This document shows, one piece after another, positions 46,623 to 55,858 of a DNA stretch of 60,503 nucleotides. Position 1 is the first letter of the stretch; the number at the start of each line of letters is the position of its first letter. The notes beneath the pieces were generated by a model. That model was not told the DNA's origin, made no database searches, and saw nothing but the letters and a program-made list of their open reading frames with translations. A program made the translations under genes and the position numbers. The DNA is taken from IMG/VR virus record IMGVR_UViG_3300021478_000004, positions 1 to 60,503 of that record; one strand, written 5' to 3'. This DNA comes from a virus.

Positions 46623-49157
46623 TCACATCCCCATTACGGTCCAGTTGCCTAGCTCATTACAGTGAGCCAGCGTGGCGTGAGTTCCATTGGCCGAGATCGT
46701 CACACCAGCATTGCTCGGCGTATTCGCTAGATTGGTCAGCATATTAGCAAAAGCTCCGGAGAGACCAGCGGTTGAGCATGGGGGGAACGTCGTGAAATTG
46801 GCCGGGGGGTTGCCGAAGATGCCGGGCCATTTCAACTCGGCTATGGCTGCGGCTCCCCCGACATTGGTTGAGTTGATTCCTTGCAGAAGACCGCTGCCGC
46901 TGTTGACCATTTGGAATTCAAATCCACCAATAGCGGTATTGGTCTTGATATATTCCGGACCCCACAATATTTCACTACAAAGGTCGGTGGCGCAGCCTGC
47001 ATTCGTTCCTGCAACCATCTTTATAGCGGGACCAGTCACATGATTGCCAACAAGCAGAGCCGTCACAGCGAAATCAATGTTGAGTGCGTTCAACCATGCC
47101 GGGGTTTCCAGCGCTCCGGCCGGCTGCTGGCTTGATATGCGAAGACCATACTGACCCTGTGTCGATCCGAGATTCTCAATGTCGTCAAACCCGGCGAATG
47201 TGCCTCCAGGGGTATAGACAGCTATATGATGCTGATAAGCCACCACATAAGGGTAAGGAACAACCGCGTACTCGATGGCGTCACTGACGGCCCAGGCAGA
47301 AGGCGTGCCGACACTTTCGAAAACGATTTGTCCGGTGATAGTCCCGAAGTTCATTATCAAAGCGCAGGGGGCTATCGTGTAGGTTTTAATAGTTCCGACG
47401 CCAATACCCGAGTAACCGCCCCCTCCAGAAGTATTAGGAGAATTGACGGTCAAATGGGTTGGGTCATCATTGCTGATGATTTGATACCACGATTTCAGCG
47501 GGCCAAGGGTCGTCCCCGGCGTACCATTGAACGGCGCACCCGTATATGTGTCCGCGTCGAGCGCAATGCAGCCAATATTACCATCATTGCCACCAACCAT
47601 GTTATGGGTCCAAGTCGTGCCTGACCCAGTAAAAGTGGCCCCGGAAATGGATGTGACTGTTCCCGTGGTATAAGTTGGCTGTGTGAGGTCGACAGCCCAT
47701 CGCCCCTGACCAGATTGATTGGCCGTGTTCATCTGAATTAGAAGAGCTGGTGTGACGGTGACGCCTGTGGTGGCGGCGACAAGAACAGAGAAACCGGTAT
47801 AAGAGCCCCCGGGAGTCGCGATAGTTGCAGATAGGGAGTCGCCAGCGGTGTAGTTCTTGCCAGGGGTTTGGACGCTGTTTGGTTCTATGAAGGACACAGA
47901 GGTCACAACGCCGCTAGCAATGATGATGGTGGCTTTTGCCAGGGTGCCCGTACCGCCGGCGAGGGCGACATTGGTGTAAGTTCCGTCGCACGTTGATCCT
48001 CCACCTGCGCAGGTTCCCGAAGTGATCGCCCCGAACGTCGCAATTATTCCGTTGTTGTAATTCGCGCGAACGATGCCTGAAATCGTGTTCGTTCCGCAGG
48101 CAGTGATTTGCATCGCCGTTTTGGTATCTTGCGAAGACGCGAATTGCTGAGCAAAAATGACCCAGTCTCCGACGTTACACCCTGTGTTGTCGACGACCGT
48201 GACCGTCTGAACGGTTTTTGCTCCAACTATAGCCTGCGTTGTGACGGTGTTCACGGTCGATTGTGTCGGTACGACAGTTATCGTGGCTAGTGTCAACGCG
48301 CCCAGGGTTTGCTGGAGCAGGTTGACGTCAGTAAATCCTTCGCCCTCGTCTCCAGCTATCGGGCCGTTATAAAAATACACGAACGTCGTGTTGGCTGCAC
48401 AATCGCTTTTTCCGCCGTAACACGTTATCTGATCACCCGTAAGCAACCTCTGCCCGGAGGCGAGATAAGTGCCCTGAATCAGCAATGCCTGCATCGTGGT
48501 TTTAACTGAATTGGTTCCATAATATAATGATGAGAAAATTGCATCTCCTTGAGTTACTGATTGCTGGTCCCAAATACAAACATTATCATGGAATCCGGAT
48601 GTAGGGAGGAGAACATTGTTGCCTACACAACTGAATTCGTTGGAAAATATGTCAGTGGTAAGTCCTGACGCGTTGGCATTTGGCCCCTGCGTAAAAATAC
48701 CCCCGGGCAGAGTCCCTGTCCCCAGCGTAAGAATGCCGGCCCCATATTTGATCTGGTTGTTGTCGCCAAGAAGGAGGTTTCCGCTAGACGAAAGCAGGCC
48801 GCTGTTAGCGCTCACGTTGAGGAAAGCGACATTGCCGATCGTCCCCGTGGTCGCTGGAAACGTGATCGTCTTCGAGCCCAGCGCGCCTGTGGTCGGCTGC
48901 AATACAATCGTACCGCTCGTCGCATTCCCCATCGTGATCGAGCCGAGCGTGCCGCTCTTGCCGAGTTGCAGGCCTCCGGGAGAGGTATAGACGACATTGC
49001 CGCTATCGCCTCCGAGGGAGAACGCGCCGCCCGTAGCCGTGAGACCTCCCGTAGGGGAGGCCGTAGCGGGGCTACCGCCGTTCCGCACCGACTGCGCAAG
49101 CGTCGGCGACGCCAGCAACAGGCATACGACCATGGCGAATAGAGGCTTCATCATCAT
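46623..49157 (-). CDS. Large tail fibre protein A, with signal peptide
   Basis: 844 residues from the ATG at 49157 (ATGA overlap). Signal MMKPLFAMVVCLLLASPTLA. Its N-terminal repeats (GNVVYTSPGGLQLGKSGTLG) are like fibre shafts. The body shares long stretches with the protein at 52795: GTYLASGQRLLTG, CYGGKSDCAA, PIAGDEGEGFTDVNLL, IGCIALDADTYTG, GYSGIGVGT. The ending HCNELGNWTVM is common to both. It holds one extra repeat-like segment (about 420-540). A likely receptor-binding or enzymatic fibre. Confidence 0.78.
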   Translation of the reverse strand: MMMKPLFAMVVCLLLASPTLAQSVRNGGSPATASPTGGLTATGGAFSLGGDSGNVVYTSPGGLQLGKSGTLGSITMGNATSGTIVLQPTTGALGSKTITFPATTGTIGNVAFLNVSANSGLLSSSGNLLLGDNNQIKYGAGILTLGTGTLPGGIFTQGPNANASGLTTDIFSNEFSCVGNNVLLPTSGFHDNVCIWDQQSVTQGDAIFSSLYYGTNSVKTTMQALLIQGTYLASGQRLLTGDQITCYGGKSDCAANTTFVYFYNGPIAGDEGEGFTDVNLLQQTLGALTLATITVVPTQSTVNTVTTQAIVGAKTVQTVTVVDNTGCNVGDWVIFAQQFASSQDTKTAMQITACGTNTISGIVRANYNNGIIATFGAITSGTCAGGGSTCDGTYTNVALAGGTGTLAKATIIIASGVVTSVSFIEPNSVQTPGKNYTAGDSLSATIATPGGSYTGFSVLVAATTGVTVTPALLIQMNTANQSGQGRWAVDLTQPTYTTGTVTSISGATFTGSGTTWTHNMVGGNDGNIGCIALDADTYTGAPFNGTPGTTLGPLKSWYQIISNDDPTHLTVNSPNTSGGGGYSGIGVGTIKTYTIAPCALIMNFGTITGQIVFESVGTPSAWAVSDAIEYAVVPYPYVVAYQHHIAVYTPGGTFAGFDDIENLGSTQGQYGLRISSQQPAGALETPAWLNALNIDFAVTALLVGNHVTGPAIKMVAGTNAGCATDLCSEILWGPEYIKTNTAIGGFEFQMVNSGSGLLQGINSTNVGGAAAIAELKWPGIFGNPPANFTTFPPCSTAGLSGAFANMLTNLANTPSNAGVTISANGTHATLAHCNELGNWTVMGM

Positions 49158-49912
49158 TGATAATCCGCGCTTATGTAGGCCGTGTCCGTGCCGGTGGTGA
49201 ACGTGAACGGATTCGCAGCCGTCGACACCAGGATCACGATCCCGGTTCCGTATTGTCTGGGGAATGGAATGCGATCCAGCGAACAACCCATCGCACCAGC
49301 GGCGAACTGGCAACTATCAAGCACCTGCGCTCCTGTGAGCGAGCTACCGGGGACGGTCGTAGAGTTGTACGCGATACACCATCCCGCCGCGCCACCCACC
49401 ACGTTGCAGTAGAATCCGTAGAGGTTCCCGGCCGAGGCCTTGCAGATGTGCGAGGCCTCCATCGCCGTGCTCGAACATGTGCTCGTCGCCGCGGACGATG
49501 CGCTCGATGGCAGTTGATTGGCCGCCGTAGCAGCGCCATTCAGCGTTCCAAGATTAAATGTCGGAGTCGCGGCAAACGCCGGAAGAGTGCTACCAGCCAG
49601 AGAGGCAAAGATCGGATTGCTGGACGAAAGGACCGACCCGCCCTGCATCAGCACGACGGCGAGCGGGACGCCTCCGGTCAGTCCTTGGACTGCGAGGCCG
49701 TTTGTTCCCGGGGTTCCGGCTGGATTTACTGACGCCAGGACGGCACATGCTGCACCGTCACAGATAGCGCCGTTACCAAATAACTTGCTCGCCCCGTCCG
49801 TCCCAAATCTAAATGGGGTAGTCGAGCCGGGATTGGCTAAAAATGTCGTCTGTGCTAGCGCTGGCGAACTCAGCCCTAGCGCCAACAGAATCGCGGCGAC
49901 CTTCAGTCTCAT
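49154..49912 (-). CDS. Exported fibre/tail protein
   Basis: 252 residues from the ATG at 49912. Signal MRLKVAAILLALGLSSPALA. Mature part begins QTTFLANPGSTTPFRFGTDG, Cys in NGAICDGAACAVL, and beta-rich remainder ending FTTGTDTAYISADYQ. The 'STTPFRFGTDGASKLFGNG' stretch recurs in fibre N-termini of alphaproteobacterial phages. Coupled on both sides. Confidence 0.7.
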   Translation of the reverse strand: MRLKVAAILLALGLSSPALAQTTFLANPGSTTPFRFGTDGASKLFGNGAICDGAACAVLASVNPAGTPGTNGLAVQGLTGGVPLAVVLMQGGSVLSSSNPIFASLAGSTLPAFAATPTFNLGTLNGAATAANQLPSSASSAATSTCSSTAMEASHICKASAGNLYGFYCNVVGGAAGWCIAYNSTTVPGSSLTGAQVLDSCQFAAGAMGCSLDRIPFPRQYGTGIVILVSTAANPFTFTTGTDTAYISADYQ

Positions 49913-50106
49913 TGAAACGGCTCCGCTAGTATGAAGATATATTGGCTGTTGCAAGGGTCGCTGAAATCAAACGAGTTCGAGCACGCAGGAGGCGTTCCTC
50001 CCGTCGCGACGATTCCTTGGAGCAGAAATTGCGCGATGGTGTCCGTGCTCCCGAGGATCGAGGCGCAGACGCCGATCAGCAGGGCGGCGATAAAATTTCT
50101 CTGCAT
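49909..50106 (-). CDS. Exported 65-residue tail-cassette protein
   Basis: Signal peptide MQRNFIAALLIGVCASILGS, TDTIAQ. The mature part is only 40 residues: LLQGIVATGGTPPACSNSFD with two Cys, then SQYIFILAEPF. Coupled by overlaps. Confidence 0.6.
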   Translation of the reverse strand: MQRNFIAALLIGVCASILGSTDTIAQFLLQGIVATGGTPPACSNSFDFSDPCNSQYIFILAEPFQ

Positions 50107-52352
50107 CAGAAGAACTCGACGACGATTATCAAGCCAGGCCCGCCGTTGCCGCCCGCGCCGGGAACACCGCCGTTGGTCATGGAACCGCCACCGCCACCGC
50201 CGGACGCGATCCCTCCGAGACCGCCGTTGCCGGCCGTTCCAGATATTCCCGAACCGCCGCCACCCGCGCCCGTACCGGCGGCAAACAACGCGGTTCCCGC
50301 TCCGGTAATCCCAGGATTCCCGGAAGAACCGGCCGCGCCGCCAGTTGCGCCAGACTGGTTTGCACCCGTGCCAAAGAGCGCGCCGCCGTTGCCACCGGCA
50401 GTGGCGGCATTAGCCGCTGAAACTCCGCCGCCAGCACCGCCGCCAGCACCGCCGTTGTAGGCGAGGAATCCGACCCCTCCGAGGGCTCCATTAGCGCCGA
50501 TGCCGCCCGCCGACCCGGAGTATGTGGTGGTCGCACTAGCGCCGCTGCCGCCTCCGGGAGCCCCGGCGGTGCCGTTGGTTGCGCTGGTGGCATTTCCACC
50601 TTGGCCGGAAAGACCCGCGCCACCACCACCGCCTGCGGCCGCAGCTAGTTGTCCTCCAGCGCCACCGCCACCGCGTATCCCTGCGAGTATTATGGGGCCA
50701 GGTGCGCCGAATGAGCTATTGCCTACCGCTGAAACGCCGTTGCCTCCGGCCGTCGTATTGGCCGTAGCCGCTAGGCCACCCGTGCCACTGATGCCGACGG
50801 TCATGGTTTGCGAGGCTCCAATTACGGCCGCCGTGAACCTGCCGACGTTCAGGCTTCCGCCGCCACCACCGCCAGCGCCCGAAACTGCTGTCGAAGCAAC
50901 TTGCAGAGCTCCACCGCCGCCCCCGCCGCCGCCTCCATAGGCATAAACATCACAGATCACCATTCCAGCGGTCGGCGTATAGGTCTGAGTGATAGCCGCC
51001 CAAGTGATGACGAACGTGCCGCCCGTTCCCACCCCTGACGTGCTTCCCTGCGTCGATGGATTGCTCGTGGGGAGAACCGTGCAGCTTCCCGCTGTCGTAA
51101 CGGCTAGCGCTGTGATCGCTCCGGCGCTGGCGGTGACGGTCAGGACGGGCGCAGTCGAACACGTCCCGCCCGTCGTCGACACGGTGATCGTATCGTTGGT
51201 GACGTAGCCAGACCCCACTGCCGCGACGGCGGCCGATCCGACTTTCGCGAGCTGCGAAAAGGTTTGGATGTTTGGCGCGTGATGAATGACGCTCGATGCC
51301 AGTATGCCGGAATCCTGAAGCGTCTGTCCGCCCGTGCCGTTGAACGACACGAGGTTGCCGCTTACCGAGGAGCCTGGGCCTGACGCCGTACCCAGCGTCA
51401 CGGAGGCGGAAGGGAATGTGTATGTGAAGCCCGCCGCTCCAAAGGCAAGCGTGGTAGTCCCCGCGCCCGTGGTCGTCAGCGGGCCGCCGAGCGTCAGCGC
51501 CTTGCCGTTGATCGACGTGCAGGTGATGTTCGGGGCCGTGAACGTGCAATCGCCGCCGAGGGTAAAGGTGCTCGGCGCTGCGCCAGCCCCTCCGCCCTCC
51601 ACGAGAGAGCCCGCGGCAAGCGCGGCGCTCGACGCCCATGTGGTGGCCGAACTGAAATAGGAAATACCGCCGCTCGTGCCTGCCACTGTGAAGGCTGGGG
51701 TCGTGGTGGGCGTCGCGACGCTGATCAATCCACCAGCGAAGCTGGCGCTGGTGACGGTTCCTGTTCCTCCGGGAGCTCCGCCGTCTTGCAGCAGTTGCCC
51801 CGTCGCCCCGCTGAACGTTGCGATATGCCCGCTCGTCGCGCTCGGTGGCCCGCGCACATAAGGACCACCCCCGCATTGCCAGTTAGTTCCGTCGAACGCG
51901 ATACCGACCCCTTGGTTCTGTTGCAGCACGACCGTCGCCGAACCGCAAATCGTTCCCGTCGTGGGGGTGATCGTTTCAGCGCCTGCGCCGGTATTTACAA
52001 TGTTGATGAAATTGTTGGCGACGAAAGACGCTGTTGGCAGGCTCGGCGCGCGAGGGGTTCCGTCAGAAAGGATGACCAACTTGCCACAATCGGAGGCAAG
52101 GAACGTGTACGCGCTCCCGGCCGCCGGGGCATTGGGGACGACGGCCCCGCTAACCGTCCCGCTCGTGGTGATCGGTCCGCCGGAGACGCCGCAGGACGTG
52201 GCGACCGAGGTGACGGTGCCTGTTCCGCCGCCGCCTCCCCCGCCGCCGCTGCCCCCACTGCCCTGCCCGAGGGGAACCGGCGGCCAGTTCTGGGCGAGCG
52301 CCGATGTGGCGAACAGCGCAGCCGCGAAGAGAGCGGCGATTATCCGCTTCAT
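50106..52352 (-). CDS. Glycine-rich tail fibre with signal peptide
   Basis: 748 residues. Signal MKRIIAALFAAALFATSALA, then a Gly/Ser linker and GTGTVTSVATSCGVSGGPIT, a classic phage fibre shaft motif. Shaft repeats continue to about 450. The C-terminus (from about 480) is a polyglycine domain (GAGGGGGGSLNVGRF, GGGAGGGVSAANAATAGGNG) closing with GGPGLIIVVEFF, the signature of Gly-rich fibre tips like T4-type adhesins, where Gly sandwiches hold variable receptor loops. Confidence 0.8.
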   Translation of the reverse strand: MKRIIAALFAAALFATSALAQNWPPVPLGQGSGGSGGGGGGGGTGTVTSVATSCGVSGGPITTSGTVSGAVVPNAPAAGSAYTFLASDCGKLVILSDGTPRAPSLPTASFVANNFINIVNTGAGAETITPTTGTICGSATVVLQQNQGVGIAFDGTNWQCGGGPYVRGPPSATSGHIATFSGATGQLLQDGGAPGGTGTVTSASFAGGLISVATPTTTPAFTVAGTSGGISYFSSATTWASSAALAAGSLVEGGGAGAAPSTFTLGGDCTFTAPNITCTSINGKALTLGGPLTTTGAGTTTLAFGAAGFTYTFPSASVTLGTASGPGSSVSGNLVSFNGTGGQTLQDSGILASSVIHHAPNIQTFSQLAKVGSAAVAAVGSGYVTNDTITVSTTGGTCSTAPVLTVTASAGAITALAVTTAGSCTVLPTSNPSTQGSTSGVGTGGTFVITWAAITQTYTPTAGMVICDVYAYGGGGGGGGGALQVASTAVSGAGGGGGGSLNVGRFTAAVIGASQTMTVGISGTGGLAATANTTAGGNGVSAVGNSSFGAPGPIILAGIRGGGGAGGQLAAAAGGGGGAGLSGQGGNATSATNGTAGAPGGGSGASATTTYSGSAGGIGANGALGGVGFLAYNGGAGGGAGGGVSAANAATAGGNGGALFGTGANQSGATGGAAGSSGNPGITGAGTALFAAGTGAGGGGSGISGTAGNGGLGGIASGGGGGGSMTNGGVPGAGGNGGPGLIIVVEFF

Positions 52353-52362
52353 GAACTCAGCC

Positions 52363-52767
52363 TCAGTTGTTGGTGTAATAGAGTACGTCTAGCGTCGCGC
52401 TCCCGCTGACGGCGATGAACCGCATAGCCTGGAGTTGGACGAGCGATCCTCCGTAAACAGCAGGTCCGATAGTCCAGAGGTTACCTAACGTCGTCGTCGG
52501 ATTGGTCCCGTCATCCAACATTCTGATGGACGCAGTTTCGACCGTAAACTCCGCTATCGTCGCCGTAGGAGGAACTGTTAGCGCCACTACGGCTCCCGAT
52601 GTGATCGTCAGTTGCTGATGGGTGTTCGGCCCAGCCGACTTGAACATATTGATAGGCGCGGTAGCTATGAGACCTCCACCGCCCGCGCCAGTGTTGTTTT
52701 GCGCTGCGGACGGCGCGGCGGAGATCGCAAGCAAGATCACCGCGAGAAGCGGCTTGCGGAGTTTCAT
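52363..52767 (-). CDS. Exported beta protein of the tail cassette
   Basis: 134 residues. Signal MKLRKPLLAVILLAISAAPS, AAQ. Mature part ATAPINMFKSAGPNTHQQLT, TATIAEFTVETASIRMLDDG and SATLDVLYYTN reads as one small jelly-roll-like module, as in fibre-associated proteins. Confidence 0.65.
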   Translation of the reverse strand: MKLRKPLLAVILLAISAAPSAAQNNTGAGGGGLIATAPINMFKSAGPNTHQQLTITSGAVVALTVPPTATIAEFTVETASIRMLDDGTNPTTTLGNLWTIGPAVYGGSLVQLQAMRFIAVSGSATLDVLYYTNN

Positions 52768-52794
52768 GTCTTGGATTCCTTCAGTCGGAGGCCC

Positions 52795-54852
52795 CTAGTT
52801 GGCCATCACAGTCCAATTGGTCCCGTTGCAATGCGCCTTGACGGGTAGGAAGGCTCCATTGCTGGAAATCGTCGCGCCAAAGGGGGTGTTTACGTTCGCG
52901 AGCATCTCGGCCGTCGATCCTGAGAGCGCGCTGGAGCAAGCCGGGAATGTGGAGAAATTCGTCGGCGTCGTCGTGACAATTCCCGGCCATAGCAGTTCGG
53001 ACTTGACTGTCGCACCGCCTGCGACGACGCCCGAACCGATCGCCTGCAAGAGACTATTTGACCCTTCAGTCATGTTGAAGTCCATACCCTGATTGGCGGT
53101 ATTCGGCCGAATATAAGCTGCACTCCACTGTATTTCACCGCAATTATCCGAGGCGCAACCATCAAATATCCCCTGCGCCATCTTGATCGCTGGCCCGGTC
53201 ACATGGGTTCCGACGAGTAGCGCCGTGACGGAAAAATCAATGTTCAACGCATCCAGCCAAGCCGGAGTCTGCAGTGCGCCCGCAGGCTGTCGCCCGTTTA
53301 TCCTGATGCCGTATTCGCCTTGCGCGGAACCAGTATTTTCAATATCCTCAAATCCCTCGAATGTTCCGCCAGGCGTCCAGCTTTGGATGTGATATTGACT
53401 GGCGACAATGTAGGGAAACGGAACAATTGCCGTCTCTACGAGATCACCCACAGCCCATGTTGAGGTCGAGGTTTCGAGGACAACAAGACCAGTTACGGAG
53501 CCATTGGTGTTTCCTAGGTATAGTATTTCGGCGCATGGATAAATTTTGTAGGTGTGCGTGGTTCCGACGCCAATGCCGGAATAATTTCCGGCCCCGGCGG
53601 TGTTTGGAGAGTTCACGCCAAGATGCGTCGCGTCGGTGAAATTGATAATTTGGTAGTAAGAATGCAGGGGTCCGTTTGCTGCCGGAGCCACACCATTGAA
53701 CGGAGAACCCGTGTATGTATCTGCATCGAGCGCGATGCAGCCGATATTGGTGGCATTGCCGCCTACCATATTGGCGGCCCAAGTCGTTCCTGATCCGGTG
53801 AAGATATTGCCGGCAATCGAAGCAACCGTACCCGTCGCGTATGTCGGCTGGCTCAGGTCTACCATGACCCGGTTCTGACCTGTCTGGAATGTAGAGTTGA
53901 AGGTGAGAACCTTGGCCGGGGTAACGGTGACGCCACTAACGTAATTGGCCCTGACAATGCCTTGAATCGTGTTCGTCCCGCATGCGGTGATCTGCATCGC
54001 GGTCTTGGAATCCTGCGCGGAAGGAAGCTGCTGGGCCAGCACAACCCACTGCCCGACGACGCAGCCGGTGGAACTGGCTACCGTAATCGTCTGGGCAGTT
54101 TTAGACGCCGCGATGATCTGAGTGGTGGTCGTGTTGACGGTAGATTGCGCGGGTTGCGTGCCGGTAATTGTCGACAGCGACAGGAATCCTTGCTGCGAGA
54201 GCAGATTTACGTCGGTAAATCCGCTTCCCTCATCACCCGCAATTGGCCCGCTCGCAAAGGTGACAAAGGTCGTTTTGGCGGCGCAGTCGCTGGACCCTCC
54301 GTAGCAAGTTATTATCTCCCCCGTCAGAAGCCGCTGTCCGGACGCGAGATAGGTTCCATTAATGTCCAACGCCTTCATTGTCGACTTGGCTTGCGTCGTT
54401 CCGAACGACAGCGACGAAAATATCGCATCCCCATTAATTGCGTTGATGTTGATCTCTGCGCAGTTGGCATCCGTAAACCCAGGGGTCAGCGTCGCGTTGG
54501 TGACGCCACAGGTAGCGCTGATTGATGTATGGTTGGTTGGTTGAGCAAGAACGTCGGAATCGAACCCGACGACATTCACACCCGCTCCTATGGATGAACT
54601 TCCCAAATTGAGATACGCGGCCGTGCCGCCGATTATGACGAACGGCGATGGCGCGGCTATGGTGGCTCCCCAGCCAGCGCCGAGGCCGCTCCCGGTCTGC
54701 TGCGCGACCGACAACAGCGACGCATCGGTCGCCGAACGCTCTGCCGACGTGCCGTTGCCGATGACGTGGCCGGACTTTATCGTCTGCGCATGCGCGGAAC
54801 AGACAAATAGGATCGCGAAGATAGCGGCGGCGATGCGTGTGATTGAGGTCAT
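52795..54852 (-). CDS. Large tail fibre protein B, paralogue of the 46623 protein
   Basis: 685 residues from the ATG at 54852 (ATGA overlap). Signal MTSITRIAAAIFAILFVCSA, HAQ. KSGHVIGNGTSAERSATDAS is a common fibre start. The body matches protein A over most of its length (GTYLASGQRLLTG, CYGGSSDCAA, PIAGDEGSGFTDVNLL, IGCIALDADTYTG, AHCNGTNWTVM). Front parts differ. The pair may have different receptors, or one may be a spare formed by duplication. Confidence 0.78.
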   Translation of the reverse strand: MTSITRIAAAIFAILFVCSAHAQTIKSGHVIGNGTSAERSATDASLLSVAQQTGSGLGAGWGATIAAPSPFVIIGGTAAYLNLGSSSIGAGVNVVGFDSDVLAQPTNHTSISATCGVTNATLTPGFTDANCAEININAINGDAIFSSLSFGTTQAKSTMKALDINGTYLASGQRLLTGEIITCYGGSSDCAAKTTFVTFASGPIAGDEGSGFTDVNLLSQQGFLSLSTITGTQPAQSTVNTTTTQIIAASKTAQTITVASSTGCVVGQWVVLAQQLPSAQDSKTAMQITACGTNTIQGIVRANYVSGVTVTPAKVLTFNSTFQTGQNRVMVDLSQPTYATGTVASIAGNIFTGSGTTWAANMVGGNATNIGCIALDADTYTGSPFNGVAPAANGPLHSYYQIINFTDATHLGVNSPNTAGAGNYSGIGVGTTHTYKIYPCAEILYLGNTNGSVTGLVVLETSTSTWAVGDLVETAIVPFPYIVASQYHIQSWTPGGTFEGFEDIENTGSAQGEYGIRINGRQPAGALQTPAWLDALNIDFSVTALLVGTHVTGPAIKMAQGIFDGCASDNCGEIQWSAAYIRPNTANQGMDFNMTEGSNSLLQAIGSGVVAGGATVKSELLWPGIVTTTPTNFSTFPACSSALSGSTAEMLANVNTPFGATISSNGAFLPVKAHCNGTNWTVMAN

Positions 54853-55430
54853 CTCTGATACCATCCACCGCTAGTTAGCGGATAGAACGTCTTCGCGCCG
54901 CCATCCACATCGATCAGCGCCACGCCGTTCGCGACCGCCGCCGCCGCGGAAAAGCCGTCGAGCGTTTCTCCGGAAGACGGGACGAATGTTATGTTGTTCG
55001 TATTGGCGTCATAGGTCAGGTCTTTGACGGTAATCGGCAGTCCGTTGCCGTAGCGCAAGGACGATGCAGGAAGATTGATCGTGGACGGTCCGGAAGGCGA
55101 TTTCTGAAGCAAGATGGTGGGGACATCGGTCGGTGTTACCGCTACAGCCCCTGCCGCCGTCACCGTCCTATAAGCGATGTTGCCGCCGCCTCCGCCTCCC
55201 CCGCTACCGGCCAGAGACGCAGCAGTTACGTAGTTCCAACCTCCGCTAGCGGTATCGTAAACCGCGACAATTTGCGTTGGCGTTTGTCCGGGAGCCAGCG
55301 CGAGCAACTGATAGTTAGGCTTGATCGTCCAAATGCCGTTCGCTTTGGCGACGGTGATGAACGCGCCGCCCTGCACCAGCGCCGGGAAGGGAATGCGGAC
55401 GTTGACGCGGATGTTGGCGGGAAGGGTCAC
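54849..55430 (-). CDS. Tail/fibre attachment protein
   Basis: 193 residues from the GTG at 55430, which overlaps the upstream TGA as GTGA; a longer frame is shadow. TLPANIRVNVRIPFPALVQG, IWTIKPNYQLLALAPGQTPT, a Gly7 linker and VKDLTYDANTNNITFVPSSG. Its beta-rich modules resemble proteins that dock fibres on the tail. No signal peptide. Confidence 0.68.
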   Translation of the reverse strand: MTLPANIRVNVRIPFPALVQGGAFITVAKANGIWTIKPNYQLLALAPGQTPTQIVAVYDTASGGWNYVTAASLAGSGGGGGGGNIAYRTVTAAGAVAVTPTDVPTILLQKSPSGPSTINLPASSLRYGNGLPITVKDLTYDANTNNITFVPSSGETLDGFSAAAAVANGVALIDVDGGAKTFYPLTSGGWYQR

Positions 55431-55852
55431 GGGCCATGCCCTCCGAAATGAACCGGCAGATTCCCGATCAGGATTTGTCGCGCGTCTTGGCCCGCGACGT
55501 CCTCCAGCCTCATAAACACGTCGTAAGTTTCGGCTCGGCGCAGCGTTTGCATGATGGTGTAGGGGATTTGCACCTGGATCGTGCCCACGTCGATGATCGC
55601 GAGATAGTTTGACAGCGTCGCTAAAATACGCGGCTCTCCGGTATCGTTGTCGTAATATGGCGAGGAAAATTGTCCATTGTGGCCATGACGATGCCTCGGC
55701 GGGGATATTTCCAAATAGATCGAATACAGAGGATTCCCCGATCCATCGGTTAGCGTGATCAGGTCGCCCGTCTGGTCGTCGGCAATCTGTGCCGTCCAAA
55801 CCCAGCTTTCTCGGTTGCTGATCGCGGGGAAGTTTACAGGGTACTCATACAT
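55427..55852 (-). CDS. Tail protein, beta-rich
   Basis: 141 residues. VNFPAISNRESWVWTAQIAD, DGSGNPLYSIYLEISPPRHR and LSNYLAIIDVGTIQVQIPYT, then AETYDVFMRLED are typical of small baseplate-type proteins of podoviruses. No signal. Coupled to the next gene by GTGA. Confidence 0.7.
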   Translation of the reverse strand: MYEYPVNFPAISNRESWVWTAQIADDQTGDLITLTDGSGNPLYSIYLEISPPRHRHGHNGQFSSPYYDNDTGEPRILATLSNYLAIIDVGTIQVQIPYTIMQTLRRAETYDVFMRLEDVAGQDARQILIGNLPVHFGGHGP

Positions 55853-55858
55853 CGATGG

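Noticed and set aside
50500-52409. Long plus-strand frames rich in Pro/Ala opposite the Gly-rich fibre gene
   Set aside because: They are the complement of glycine codons; no RBS, no recognisable protein pattern.
55431-55799. N-terminal extension of the tail protein beyond 55430
   Set aside because: It is the shadow of the gene at 55427-55852; the GTG at 55430 overlaps that gene's stop.
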